A DNA stretch of 64,000 nucleotides from Pipra filicauda (lineage: Eukaryota; Chordata; Aves; Passeriformes; Pipridae): positions 2,261,651-2,325,650 of the forward strand of contig NW_024104665.1 of assembly GCF_003945595.2 (NCBI RefSeq), read 5' to 3'. A program made the position numbers and the translations under genes. Below the pieces are notes generated by a model. That model had not been told where the DNA came from. It was given only the letters and a program-made list of their open reading frames with translations, and did no database searches. This document shows positions 1 to 10,698 of the stretch, in pieces. The stretch's first letter is position 1, and each line of letters opens with the position of its first letter.

Positions 1-710
1 TACTTCTGCAGGCTACATTCTGGTTTTCATATACATACTAGTTGGTCACTTAGCTTTTTAATAATTCATCAACTCATGCTTAATTTGATTCACATTCCCA
101 GATCTTTTCCAGAGAACTGCTGTCTATTGTGTTACCCCATCTTGTATCTGTGCAGATTATTTCTGCCTAACACTTTGCATTTTTCCCTATTGAACTTAAT
201 CCTATTTTTTTCAGATGATCTCTCCAATTTGTCAAGATCATTTGGGATTCTAATTCTGCTTTCCACATGTTCAGAAACCTCCATCTCCTGTCATATGCAA
301 ATTTACTACATATAATATTATTCTTTCATTCAGATAATTCATGAGAATATTTAACTATATTTAATTGACAATAACTCCCTGTAGAAACTTCTCAGTATAT
401 ATTTCAATTAAACAATATAATTAGGTCATTATTATCTATTTTCACTTTTAATTCAGCTTTGCATCTACTCACAAGACTTCATTTCCTTAGCTTTCTGATT
501 AGGGAACCATTCAAAAGAGTCCCAAAACGTAAGTAACATAAGATCTGGAGACTTAGTCTGTCCTCTCTACCAGTGGATCTGTTACCTCATCATAGGAGGA
601 ATTCAGTTTGCTCTTAACAAATTATTAGATATTCCCTCTCTCCATGCTGTGTTGTAGCGCTTATGAATGATTAGAAAGTTTATTGCACAATATTTTCAGA
701 GAGATTTTGG
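1..710 (-). mobile_element. Degraded CR1 LINE fragment, ORF2 reverse transcriptase region
   Basis: Read on the minus strand, this stretch follows the reverse-transcriptase part of CR1 non-LTR retrotransposons, which copy their RNA at a nicked target site. Positions 301 to 290 encode F-A-Y-D where CR1 has the catalytic F-A-D-D box, so the first aspartate is lost. Just downstream, after a frameshift, minus-strand codons over about 288-165 read EVSEHVESRIRIPNDLDKLE and then KNRIKFNREKCKVL, which fits the CR1 segment after the catalytic box. On the plus strand, 330-355 resembles the reverse complement of the CR1 'FNIFINDLDEG' coding stretch, and 440-700 continues in the same order with substitutions and small indels. 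The copy is dead: frameshifts, stops and a broken active site. It is cut by the left window edge; the boundary near 710 is approximate. The family call is from recalled CR1 consensus, not an alignment. Confidence 0.8.
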
Positions 711-3700
711 TGATTTTGTCATTGAGCATGAACTGACAATCAAGTATCAGCATGCAATATCATGCCAATTAATTTTAACCAAAAATCAAAAGGACTTTTG
801 AATTCTTTGTCAGCAAAACATTCTTCAAATATTCACTATTATAGGGGCAGCATCTGTAAGAGGTCTTGAGTACATATAGAACCATGCACCTCATATAAAA
901 GATGTATCTCATTGATCAGCATAGTAGAAACATCCCCCTATGCTGATTTATGTCTCAATGCAGCATTGATTGGAATAAAGGCACCCATAAAATATAAAGA
1001 TACCATGTGGTCGTGAATCAGTTATGCTCATTCGGATCACACTCAAAGCACTTATGTCATATTGTTGACTCTTCAACCACCTGCTCTTGACAAGGAGGTC
1101 TGGCACACAGTCCTTGAAGCATTCTTGATTTGCTTCAGTCATGCTCTGTTCTGATTATAAAATAAATTGACATCATTTTCATATTAGTATCTTTTGAATA
1201 GTTAGCCCTATCTGTACGTATGCATAAATGAGATGGAAAAGGAGCAGAAGATACACGGTTTCTTTGGATGAATAAGTTTTTTGCATTAGTCAGATGATAT
1301 AGACTATCTAAACACACATCTGCCAAATTAACATTGGGTTAAAAATGAAGCGGCACAACATCCCTGATCAGATTTACTACTAAAATAGATGATCTACTTT
1401 TCATCTGATGTCAAGTCATGTGGAAGACCAGGAGGCATTCAAATGTAAGAATCCAATAGAATCACCCTTGGAAATAAAGATGTTTTATTATTAGACTTTA
1501 TGCAAAATAAAATACAAATGCACATTATATATAAACAACTCTGTACATAATTAAAATAAAACCCCTGCTAATCCTAGCAATGGTCTCCATAGTCATCCTG
1601 TGTCTAGGTGTGGAGTTTGTCTGCATTAATAGGAGGGGAAAAAAATGTAAAAAAGAACTGTTCATACTGAATCACATGAGAATATAAATCCATTTGTAGA
1701 TCAGTATTCCCAGGATCTATTGTATTTGATCAAGAGCATTATTGAAGTTTTATGTTCACAGATGATCTCGTGCAAAACATATTGCTGGAAGAGCATCTTC
1801 ACTTTTGAAAGGATGCTTAAAAAACAGTTGGAAAGTAGAATTTCACGAGTTGTTTAGGGGAAAATTTTCCCTTTAGTAATCTCATTTAAAATTGAGTTAT
1901 TCCAGATTTATATTAAATAGTGCGAATAAAAAAAATATTGTCTTTCATAAATAACACATAAGGCTCTTGCTGGCCTTTCACTTCCGGTGTTACCTTTGTT
2001 GTCTCTGCAAGGAATTGGATAATTACGGGGTTCTCTACTTGCAAATTTATCCAGAGTCTCAGTTGCTAGATTTCCTTCACCCAACAATCTCATTCATTCA
2101 GGTTTAAAAATACTTTATGTAAAAATATAACATATTCTTCATGAATTTGCAGCAACAGGAAAAAATAAAAAAGAGTAAATGTACTTGAGACTGACATTTG
2201 AGACCAAACACATTCACCTGCGAGACTGTCTTATTGGACACGTAAGAATTTCAAAATTCAATAAATATGGACCAGGAGACAGTAAATGTCTCAAACCACA
2301 AATCAAATCTACTGAAGTCTTAAAGAAATGTTCAAGTTACACGTGGCCTTCAGGACTGTCAGTTGGTCCATTCCAGAACAAGAGGAGTAGTGCTGTCAGG
2401 AGCAGTGATGGTACAGAAGGAAAATAATCTCAGTACAATTACCAGTTCTGAGGACAAGAGACAAATATCTTTCCGTGTAGCTATGATTAATCAGTATTAA
2501 TACAGCTGGTATTCTATTCTAATAAGATTTAGCTAATAACAAAACTAGAATTTTGTAACCAGGTCATTTATTACCATCCCTTCATTCTTTTTAGCCTATT
2601 ACTGACTAACTTTAAAAGGATGAGATGCCATGGTCTGTGTGAACTTTGAAGATGCCATCCTACTAAACAATAAGTGGAAAAGATTTGACAAATAAGAAAA
2701 TCACATACCTGCTTCTCACTAAGTAACTGTCTACAGCTACATGGAGCAGGGCAACTGCTTTTTTCCCTCACCCCCACCCCACATCAAACCTATCCTTAAG
2801 GCAATTTCCTGACACGGCACTTTCAGCTAATGGGAAAGTATATTATAGGACACAGAGAGAACCTATAAATGGTAACAAGGCTAAACTCCCCAGCTCTGGA
2901 CCCCCATAACCTGTTGTTAATCTAGTCACTGAGGAAATGGTGGTATGATGATAATTACTTCTCAGTTCCTCCAAAGGAAGTGCTGCATGGTATACTTTAA
3001 ATAGAAGGAAAGAATACTGTCTTTTTAGTATTTTTATCATGCATTGTTAATCCACTGCATTCCTGTGGTGCATTCCACTGTGACGAAGCCAAGGGTACTG
3101 TCTACCTGATGAATCTTAGATGGGCAGCAATTTATAGCCTGTGACTGATAAAATTTATCCCACTATAGGTACCACTGATCCTGCTATATTCCAAGTTCTT
3201 GTAACAAGAAAAAAACACACCTGTCAGACCAGAACTACAAAGAACCTTCCAAGAGATGAAATGAGGCTCTTTCCATTGATTTCAGTGGGCAGTAGGGAAG
3301 GATGTAGGCTTTACTAAACAGCAAAATTTCAAAAATGCTTGTTCCTGAAAAATACCCGCTCATCAATAGGAGAAAATTCCAAGAGGTTCACCAAGAGTAG
3401 AAAAGGAAGACTTACATAAAAGGGAATTAGACTTTATAAATATCTTTCTTTTAAAATGAAATAAAATATTAAATATATAGACAAAGGAACTGTTAATATA
3501 GGTCAGGATAGGCCTATATTAACTAGGATGCATAATTCAAATACAGCCAGCAGTCACAGTGTCAGAAATGCACTAAACTCAAGTCTTGTGTGTTTTTGTC
3601 CAATATAGAATGGATTCATGCTGTGAAAGGGTCATACAAGTCTTGAGAAACAACAAACCATGGTGCAACGAGGAGGCTGTTATGCTCTGGTTTCTCCATG

Positions 3701-4860
3701 TTCCCTAAACTGTTCAAATCTGGCTATAGTGAGAGCATGGCATGGTGTGTCAGAAGACTAGAGAAGCTTTACTTCACAGCAGCAGTGGAAGATTTTATTG
3801 CCTTCAGTGCATATGTGGTTAGTAAGCACAAATCCCTTTGCACACTGCTCTATGAAGACACCTGCAAACAATGAAGTGAAAACAATACAAGGATCCCCAG
3901 GTCACAAAGGGCATGCAGATGCCTATGGTTTGCCTGCCTGCCTTCCAGTACGGTAACCCAAGTCCTCACCGTGCTGAGTCTCTGACTCATGTCTAGAATC
4001 TTTTGTTCATTTTGGAAGATTATGCCTCTCCCTTAGCCAAACTTCTTCAAGCATCTTTAGTCCAGAGGGTGAACTGCGAATCCTGGAAGATCAAAGTTCC
4101 CCTTAAGATTTGAGTAGCTTATTTCTTCCTGTGAGTCAAAACAATGGAAAGCAGATCATTCCTCTTTTTGCTCCTGTAAATTTGTTTCTTCCCATGGAGA
4201 CAGATGAGGTGGCAGCAGATGGAATTAGACAGTCAAACGTTTTGAATGTGTCTTGTGCAGCCCACTGCACTCTCAGGAATCCAGAGCAGCTAGTCTTGTA
4301 AGGGAAATGAGCACATCCTTGAAAATCAAATACCTGGCATCAGATGTGCAGTTTAAGCGTTATTTCCAGCCTTAATAAACTAATCTAGAAAACAGCTTGC
4401 TTTCCCAAACTTGCTGCTTCTCTCAGTCTTTTCCACTGAATAGTTGTAACAAGTAGTGGGGACATAATTGTGGATTCATCATAAATTTGGGAGACAGGAA
4501 TTTCGAAACCCAAAATTTTAATACTGGTAGTTGACACTGTGTATTTTTATACAAAGTATTTAGTCTCACTATGTCTTACAATTCTACAAACATCATATAC
4601 TGTATTAAAAATAATAGAAAGACACTGTGCCTAGGAGGTTGCCTGCAGGTGGTTATCACGTGAGCAGTAGACACATTATTGAAGCAATTCCTTCTTGCAC
4701 ATCTATGCCAGAACAACAATGATTAGAATATTTAGATTCTTTTGTTCACTAAAAACCTCTGAGGTATCCATCTCTCCAGCTGCTGGCCTTTAGTGAAGAT
4801 GAGTTACTGTCTTCTAAAACTTTTATGGGCTACAAGCTGACTTTCAGGACAAATAGTTCC
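711..4860. other. Non-coding unique sequence
   Basis: No gene can be supported here. The sequence is AT-rich with scattered short open frames below about 85 codons on either strand, none with a recognisable domain or codon bias. It holds a small hairpin at 3492-3523 and AT-rich stretches around 1500-1560 and 3440-3480. A phrase near 3275-3300 resembles a motif I associate with old sauropsid repeats but is too short to call. Confidence 0.6.
3492..3523. repeat. Inverted repeat, 11-bp perfect arms
   Basis: The left arm GTTAATATAGG (3492-3502) and right arm CCTATATTAAC (3513-3523) are perfect reverse complements around a 10-nt spacer. With AT-rich composition a stem like this is expected roughly 0.3 times in 64 kb by a rough calculation, so it may be chance. 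It could also be the remnant of a small transposon; no target-site duplication is evident. Confidence 0.55.
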
Positions 4861-7800
4861 TTTTTCAGGTCAGAACCAAAACCTGTTGCATTAAATTATA
4901 TTTGCTGTTGCCATGACAACATGCTTTCTTTGCTCACACTTCATTTTGCACTCTGAATGGCATGCCTAATAAAAAATCAGGACTTTCCGTTTTAGCCATC
5001 TCAAATGTACATCTGGACTCCATCCCAGACTGTTGGTTCCTTTAGGAAATATTCTAACTCCAGTTAAAAATACAGTTCTTAACCATTTAAAGGTGGCTAG
5101 CCATAGTCTCCCAGCAGGACTGAATTTCAACACAAAGCACTTTGATAGAGAACTAATATTCATATTTGCTGTTATTATGAAGTTTGGTGGATCTGTAGGG
5201 CAGAACATTAAGTTATTTTTCATCATGCAGAGCGCCTATGAAAACTTTAGGAAAAAATGTGGAAAAAAAAGAAATAAGCCTACATCTACCAAAGAATCTA
5301 AAGAAAAAGATGAGCTATGTAGAAAGTGCGGATGCTCTGGGGATACATGGCTTCCATGTAAAAATGTCTGAAATTTGCCTTGGATGACATTTTAAAAAGT
5401 TATCCAGCTAATCTTCAACATGTTACCAGGACAGTCTGGGACAGTGTCTTACTGCAAACACAGTTCTTGGTTCTTCTGTTTCCGCTTCATACTTGGTATA
5501 GGGAGCAGGGCTGAGTCACAGAAATGCTGCCCAGAGCATTCCAGTGGGCAGGGGAGGCACTTTGCTTTGTCCCCCATCAAGCTTTACCCTAACTGAAGAA
5601 AACAAAGAGCAGGTTTTGAAGACACTGTAAACTTTACCCTCACAGCTGGAGGCAGAGTGAATCAGTGGCAGCTAGCAATAAGGGACAGGCGAGAAGAAAA
5701 CAAAAAGTGATGGAGAGAGACAGCCGCAGCACAAAGAGTTCATTCTGTGCCTCTGTTAAGAAGTCTGAAAGTCCCCTACTGGGGAAAGGTAATCATTAAA
5801 ATGTTCATTAGAAAGAATATTACCCTGAGCATTCATTATTTATTGCAAGTCTTTATAAGCCATTACTCCTTAGATGTATTCCAATAAGTCCCCACGTACT
5901 CCTTGTCCTGCTGCAGTCTGTTAGCAGACCAAACATCTCACAGCAAGTGCCAATGATGCTCTATGGAAGTAGGACTTTTGGTTTACAAGGAGGTTTCTTT
6001 AACATGCACAGCTAGGATTTGAGCTTTTGTTGCTGAATCCACAGAGTATTTAATTTTAGATTATCAGAAGGAAACAGTTATAACAATCAAAAATAGAGCC
6101 AAATTTACTCTACATAGTTTGTTCAGCAGTGCCAGTGGTTTTAAGAAGGACAAAATCATATTGGAAGTGCTGGTCATGCACACAGTACCCATCCCACTTC
6201 TCTAGCTATGTGTCTGCATTAGCTTCTTGACCCCATAATATGAAATCCTCTACACTGATTTACCTCTAGTGTTTGGTTGCTTTGCTTTATCTTCTCCAGA
6301 ATTTACCTGTAACACAGGTCTTTTTTCATCATTTGAAATACAGAGTAGGTTGAGAATATAAAAACTACATATTAAAGTTATGCACTTCTACATGCACAGC
6401 ATGAAAGGCAAACACAAAAGATTGCCAGGAGACTTGGCATGTACCCCTACTTTCTCATTGCTTACTGGAAGTAGATGCCAACTGCATACAAAATTTCCTT
6501 TGGTATATTGGTTTGTGTGGTTTTTAAGACAAACTCACAACCAAACATTCCCCCCATATCCACCCAGATCCTACTGTAGGGCACATGGCCTGCTGGAGCA
6601 TGACTTTATCAAAGATTCACAGCACACCCTCCTCCTGCTCAAGTACATGTCACTGAGGTGCCATAATTCTCAGTTTAGCATTAGGTACAGGTCCAGGGTT
6701 GTATCCATGATGATTCTCCAGCCTCAGTATATAATCACAGGTCTGCCACACTGCTGCAGCTAAGTCTGCCATTAGCTGATGCAGACTCCCATATACAGCA
6801 AATGCTGCCAGAGCGCACGAGAAAAATGTAACACACAGGCCTGTGAAATAGAACACGAACAGCGTTAGAAATTTCTCAGCCCTGTTTATTATGTCACCAT
6901 GCAGTTTCAGAAATATTGCTACTCGTTGGCGCTCATTTGAATGAAGACTCAGAGTCAAGGTAACTCAGAGGTGACAAATAACTTTATATTCTCTAATGAA
7001 GAAATACAGAACTTTCCAAAGACTTTTAAATTGGTCATACCATCACATGTGACACGCACATTAAGTTCAGTTGAATCACTTACTAGACTCTACAAACAGA
7101 CTACCTCAACTATAAAGACATTAGAAGAGCAGCAAACTGCTTTGTGAAATTAAATCCACAGTGCACCTGAATTTAAAGCTCTTGTTACAAAATCCCTATG
7201 TATCTGGATCTTCCTAAATTAAGACATCCAATATAAGAGGGACAATAGTTCATAAATCAAATCTTCTCTACTGATCTAATTCTCTTGTTTTCCTAGAAGT
7301 ATTCCTGCACTTTGGAACTCTTTTAATTATGGGAATGATAACCAGGCTGGCCAAACACATCAAGTAGCCTTAACGATACGCAATACAAAAGCAATAAACA
7401 AAATGTTAAATTCTACTTTCATTCTTGACCTGCAAACAGAGCATTAAACTTAACAATGATTCTTTTCAAAGCCTTCTCAGTTCCCTATTTTATAAAGCCA
7501 TTGTGCAACACGGTTAACACCAAGTAAATACTGATATGGTAAGATATATTTCCACATATTCAGTCACAATATTAGTACAGGGAACAAAGAAAAGATGTGC
7601 CAAAGTATGGAATGATGAGACACATTCATAGTAAGTTGTCGGTATGTTCTTCCTTTACCCACGTGCTACATGGTAGATTCTGAAGACACTTTTTCTCAAA
7701 TTGCTTTGGGAAGAAAATTGAGTAGTTTACAACCATACTGCTTTACTCAAGGTGTCTTGTGCTTGGGCACATTTAGTCATAACTGTCAATTTGACAAAAT

Positions 7801-8759
7801 TCATTATTTTCCTTGAAATGAACTACTTTCAACTCTGCAGAATACAGTTTTTTACTGTTTTTCCTTTTACAGCACTGAACATGAGCACAATGTACTAGGT
7901 ACACAAACAAAAACAATTGCAATTACCTGTCAATATGACATCAATTAAGACAAAGTAAAATTTATTTTCACTTTAATTATAGAATTGTGTTTTTAAGCTG
8001 TAGCTTGTGGGGGTGGAGGGAACAAGTTGGGAGTGTTGACTCTTTCTTATAGAAGGAATTACTCTAAAGATGGTTTCCTAGTTTCCTTTTTAATGAATGT
8101 GTACCTTATAAAAGACAGAAATTCTATTCTTTTTCACATTCAAAATGGTTGAAGATTTAGTCTGGGTTAAGAGTTATAAAAATATCAAACCCAACAGACT
8201 GGACAAAAAGAGAATACTTTCCATTATTTCATCTTCATCATCTGACAGGAAATAATTCCTTTAAGATACCTAAATTCTGGTGCTCTGTTCTGTCCATATC
8301 TGTAGGTGCTATCAGTTAGCCAGGTGCAGTTAGACTGTAAAAATTACCCTTGAGATATGTTAATTGATCTCTGTGTCTAGGAACCTAAGGATATGATACA
8401 TGCTTCTAGTACATGGAAACCAGAGTCAACGTAATATAATGCTGTAATGAAAAAAATCAAATAATTTCCGTTCGGAGTGTGATTCTGTATGTTACTATTT
8501 ATAACTTGCCCACTGTTAAAATCTGGCTTTCCAGATGCTTTCCCATGCCTTTTGAAAAGAGCTGTGACAGTAAAAAGGTCTTCTCACTCTCTGGTAAGGA
8601 TAAGCATCAAAAGCAGAAGTCTTGTCAAAATCTAAAACCAACGTGATACTCTCGTGCAAACCCTGCAGAAAAGCAAAAAAACCAAAATCTTACTATGCTT
8701 TTGACAATTCATATAGTTACAGTTCTGCTCTGCATTAAACACAACATTTTTCGGTATAT
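4861..8759. other. Non-coding unique sequence with an X-box-like site near its left end
   Basis: Open frames of 112 codons (5033-5371, plus), 127 codons (6380-6763, plus) and 102 codons (6650-6958, minus) occur here. None shows a domain I recognise, and the last two overlap on opposite strands. Numbers of this size are expected by chance. I see no repeat family in this interval. Confidence 0.55.
4907..4920. promoter_or_regulatory. RFX X-box-like site
   Basis: GTTGCCATGACAAC differs at one base from the palindromic X-box GTTGCCATGGCAAC bound by RFX winged-helix transcription factors, which act at ciliary, neuronal and MHC class II genes. The two half sites keep the usual spacing. A match this close is expected about 0.01 times in 64 kb if bases are equally frequent. 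Half-site matches CCATGGCAAC also occur at 32610-32619 and 48950-48959 but lack the left half. No promoter is visible nearby, so a distal element would be the likeliest role if it is functional. Confidence 0.4.
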
Positions 8760-8853
8760 GGAAGAGAGAGGAGAGGGAGAGGAGAAAGGGAGGAGACGGA
8801 GAAGGACGGAGGAGAGGGAGAGGGAAAGATGGATGGAGAGGGAGAGGAGAGGG
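8760..8853 (+). repeat. Purine-rich (GA)n-like tract with a repeated 13-mer
   Basis: The plus strand is almost entirely G and A for 94 bases, broken by two C and two T. The 13-mer GGAGAGGGAGAGG appears three times, at 8770-8782, 8811-8823 and 8835-8847, and is itself a mirror palindrome, the symmetry that permits intramolecular triplex (H-DNA). Open frames across it on both strands (8695-8949 plus; 8632-8871 and 8735-8917 minus) are low-complexity products of the tract and not genes. Confidence 0.9.
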
Positions 8854-9595
8854 TCTTTTGATCCGCGTCAAAAGTCTTTGTCAACACTAGAGAAGAGGGC
8901 TTACAATTTTGCCACATTGAATGGATATTCGGATGAACAGATAAATTAGGATGAATTTATTACTGTTTATAAGCTCTCTACTTTTCCAAAGGCAGAAAAG
9001 TAATGTGACTGCACAATTGTAATAATCCCACAGCATTCACAGATTTAATCAGCTGTAAAATATTAGTTATATAGTAGATACCTAACACTTCTGTGTGTCA
9101 TAGGACTTGCTGGCTAAAGACAGATGTCTTCTCTGTGTGTTTTCAATAGATTTCCTCTATTACACCTCCTGAAGTTACTTGAAAGAATTTAATATTCTCA
9201 CTTCCTCCTAGGTAAATCACTCCTGTGTTTTTCCTCCTGGAGTTTATTGTCTTTTTCTGTATTGTGTTTAGATTGAGGTCAATGTTCTGGTCTCTGTTTC
9301 CTCCCCAGCTACCCCAACCCATTGCCTCTCTTCCAGGCAGGAAAACCCAAGTGACGGTCAGCAGCAAAGTGAAGGTCAGAGATTTCCCTGGTTGTCCTTC
9401 AACGCCTTCCTACAGCAGCCTGAGTCAGCAGCACTCCTCACAGATCAGATCTGCCTGGTCTCTTGAGGGCACTCAAAGAATAAAACTTCATGACTGATGA
9501 TCCCTTCATGAGAAATACAGTCATTTCTAGTCCAGTCCTTCACCCTAATGAAATGCTTTTCTTCACAAAGAGTTTAGCGGTTTTCTCTTAAATCT

Positions 9596-9633
9596 GGTTC
9601 ACATCCTATCCCACGTAGGAGAGGATATGAACC
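9596..9633. repeat. Imperfect hairpin, 15-bp arms with 13 paired positions
   Basis: GGTTCACATCCTATC (9596-9610) and GAGAGGATATGAACC (9619-9633) pair at 13 of 15 positions around the 8-nt loop CCACGTAG. It is shorter than a typical microRNA precursor stem (about 30 bp or more), so I do not call an RNA gene. Confidence 0.5.
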
Positions 9634-10658
9634 ATCTGAAGTATGTCTGAACAGAAATTTACATCCATTTAACTTCATTTGAATTCCTATTTGGATAGCA
9701 AGCAAGTAGAATTTTATGCACTTTTAATAGATGTGGTTTTTTTCGTTTAATGTTTTAGCATATCCTTAAAAATTATGAGTCAATCCATATTTCACAAAAA
9801 TTTCTGTTGTTCTTAAACACAATTTTTAACTAACACTCCCTCCACAAATAATATTGCTCTGGAAGAGCAAAGATTTCATTTAAAACTGTAAATCTAAACT
9901 TTCAAAAACACGTATTGATTCTCATTTCTGATTATCCAACAGAAGTCAATTTACAGCCTTCAAAAAGTGGATATTCAGTATTCTCTGATATCCTATTGAG
10001 TTACTGCTGTCAACGGTATATCAGCTTTGACCAACACAGCCGTCTTAGTCCAAAGCCTATCTTGAAGCTTGATGGTTACTCAGTAAAAAATATGAGATAC
10101 AAATATTGTTCAATTATAAGGGGAAGACTGGCTGACAAGACAAGTAAAATGCAGTTGTGCTGCAAGGGGTAGATAATTCTCATGCAGAGTCAATAGATGG
10201 AGAACATGAAGGCCTCTGTAGCTTTTTTCAATTTCCTTGTTTGCTAGCACAAGTTCAGCTGAGACAGACAAAAGCATCATCACTCCAAAGCATCACTTTT
10301 TGTTTACAGTAACATGATGTACCCTGGAGCATACAGCCTCATGGTCAAGGCATTACCAAGGACATCAGACACCTGCCTTCAGTTCCCTGGGTCAATGCTG
10401 CATGTATCTTCAGTGGGTCTCTCATGTGATGTTATGCCCACCTCTGGTGCAGGGGCCTAGCTCCCAGAGCAGGTTGCACAGTCTCAGCCCAGGTTGCAAC
10501 CCCTGTGTGATCACAAGGCACATAGGTGCATGGAGATGGGATTCCCAGCAACCAGAGGCTGCTTCAGTTGGTCAAGCTGCCGAAGGAAAGGCTAAATTGA
10601 CAAGTCTGTAAGGAATTCCTCATTTCTCTACACCACAGCTCTTCTTTAAACTCACTGT

Positions 10659-10698
10659 TCATCATAAGATTTACTCATCATAGGATTTACTCATTAAC
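10659..10698 (+). repeat. Tandem duplication, period 16
   Basis: TCATCATAAGATTTAC (10659-10674) is followed directly by TCATCATAGGATTTAC (10675-10690), one mismatch apart, then by a partial third unit starting TCATTAAC. This is a minisatellite-scale replication slippage product with no evident function. Confidence 0.85.

Noticed and set aside
948..1142. 64-codon minus-strand frame resembling a compact protein segment, considered as transposase debris
   Set aside because: I could not match it to any transposase motif, and there are no terminal repeats.
3275..3300. CCATTGATTTCAGTGGGCAG, like a motif frequent in sauropsid repeats
   Set aside because: Too short and without matching flanks.
5033..5371. 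112-codon plus-strand frame with a basic, cysteine-containing end
   Set aside because: The cysteines do not form a recognisable zinc-binding pattern, and the basic run comes from an A-rich stretch.
6380..6763. 127-codon plus-strand frame
   Set aside because: Unrecognised low-quality composition, and it overlaps an opposite-strand frame.
6650..6958. 102-codon minus-strand frame with hydrophobic segments and an acceptor-like TTCTATTTCACAG at about 6841
   Set aside because: No matching donor or recognisable protein family. A single acceptor-like motif is common by chance.
9596..9633. MicroRNA precursor
   Set aside because: The stem is only 15 bp with two mismatches, too short for a Drosha/Dicer substrate, and no known mature sequence is recognised.
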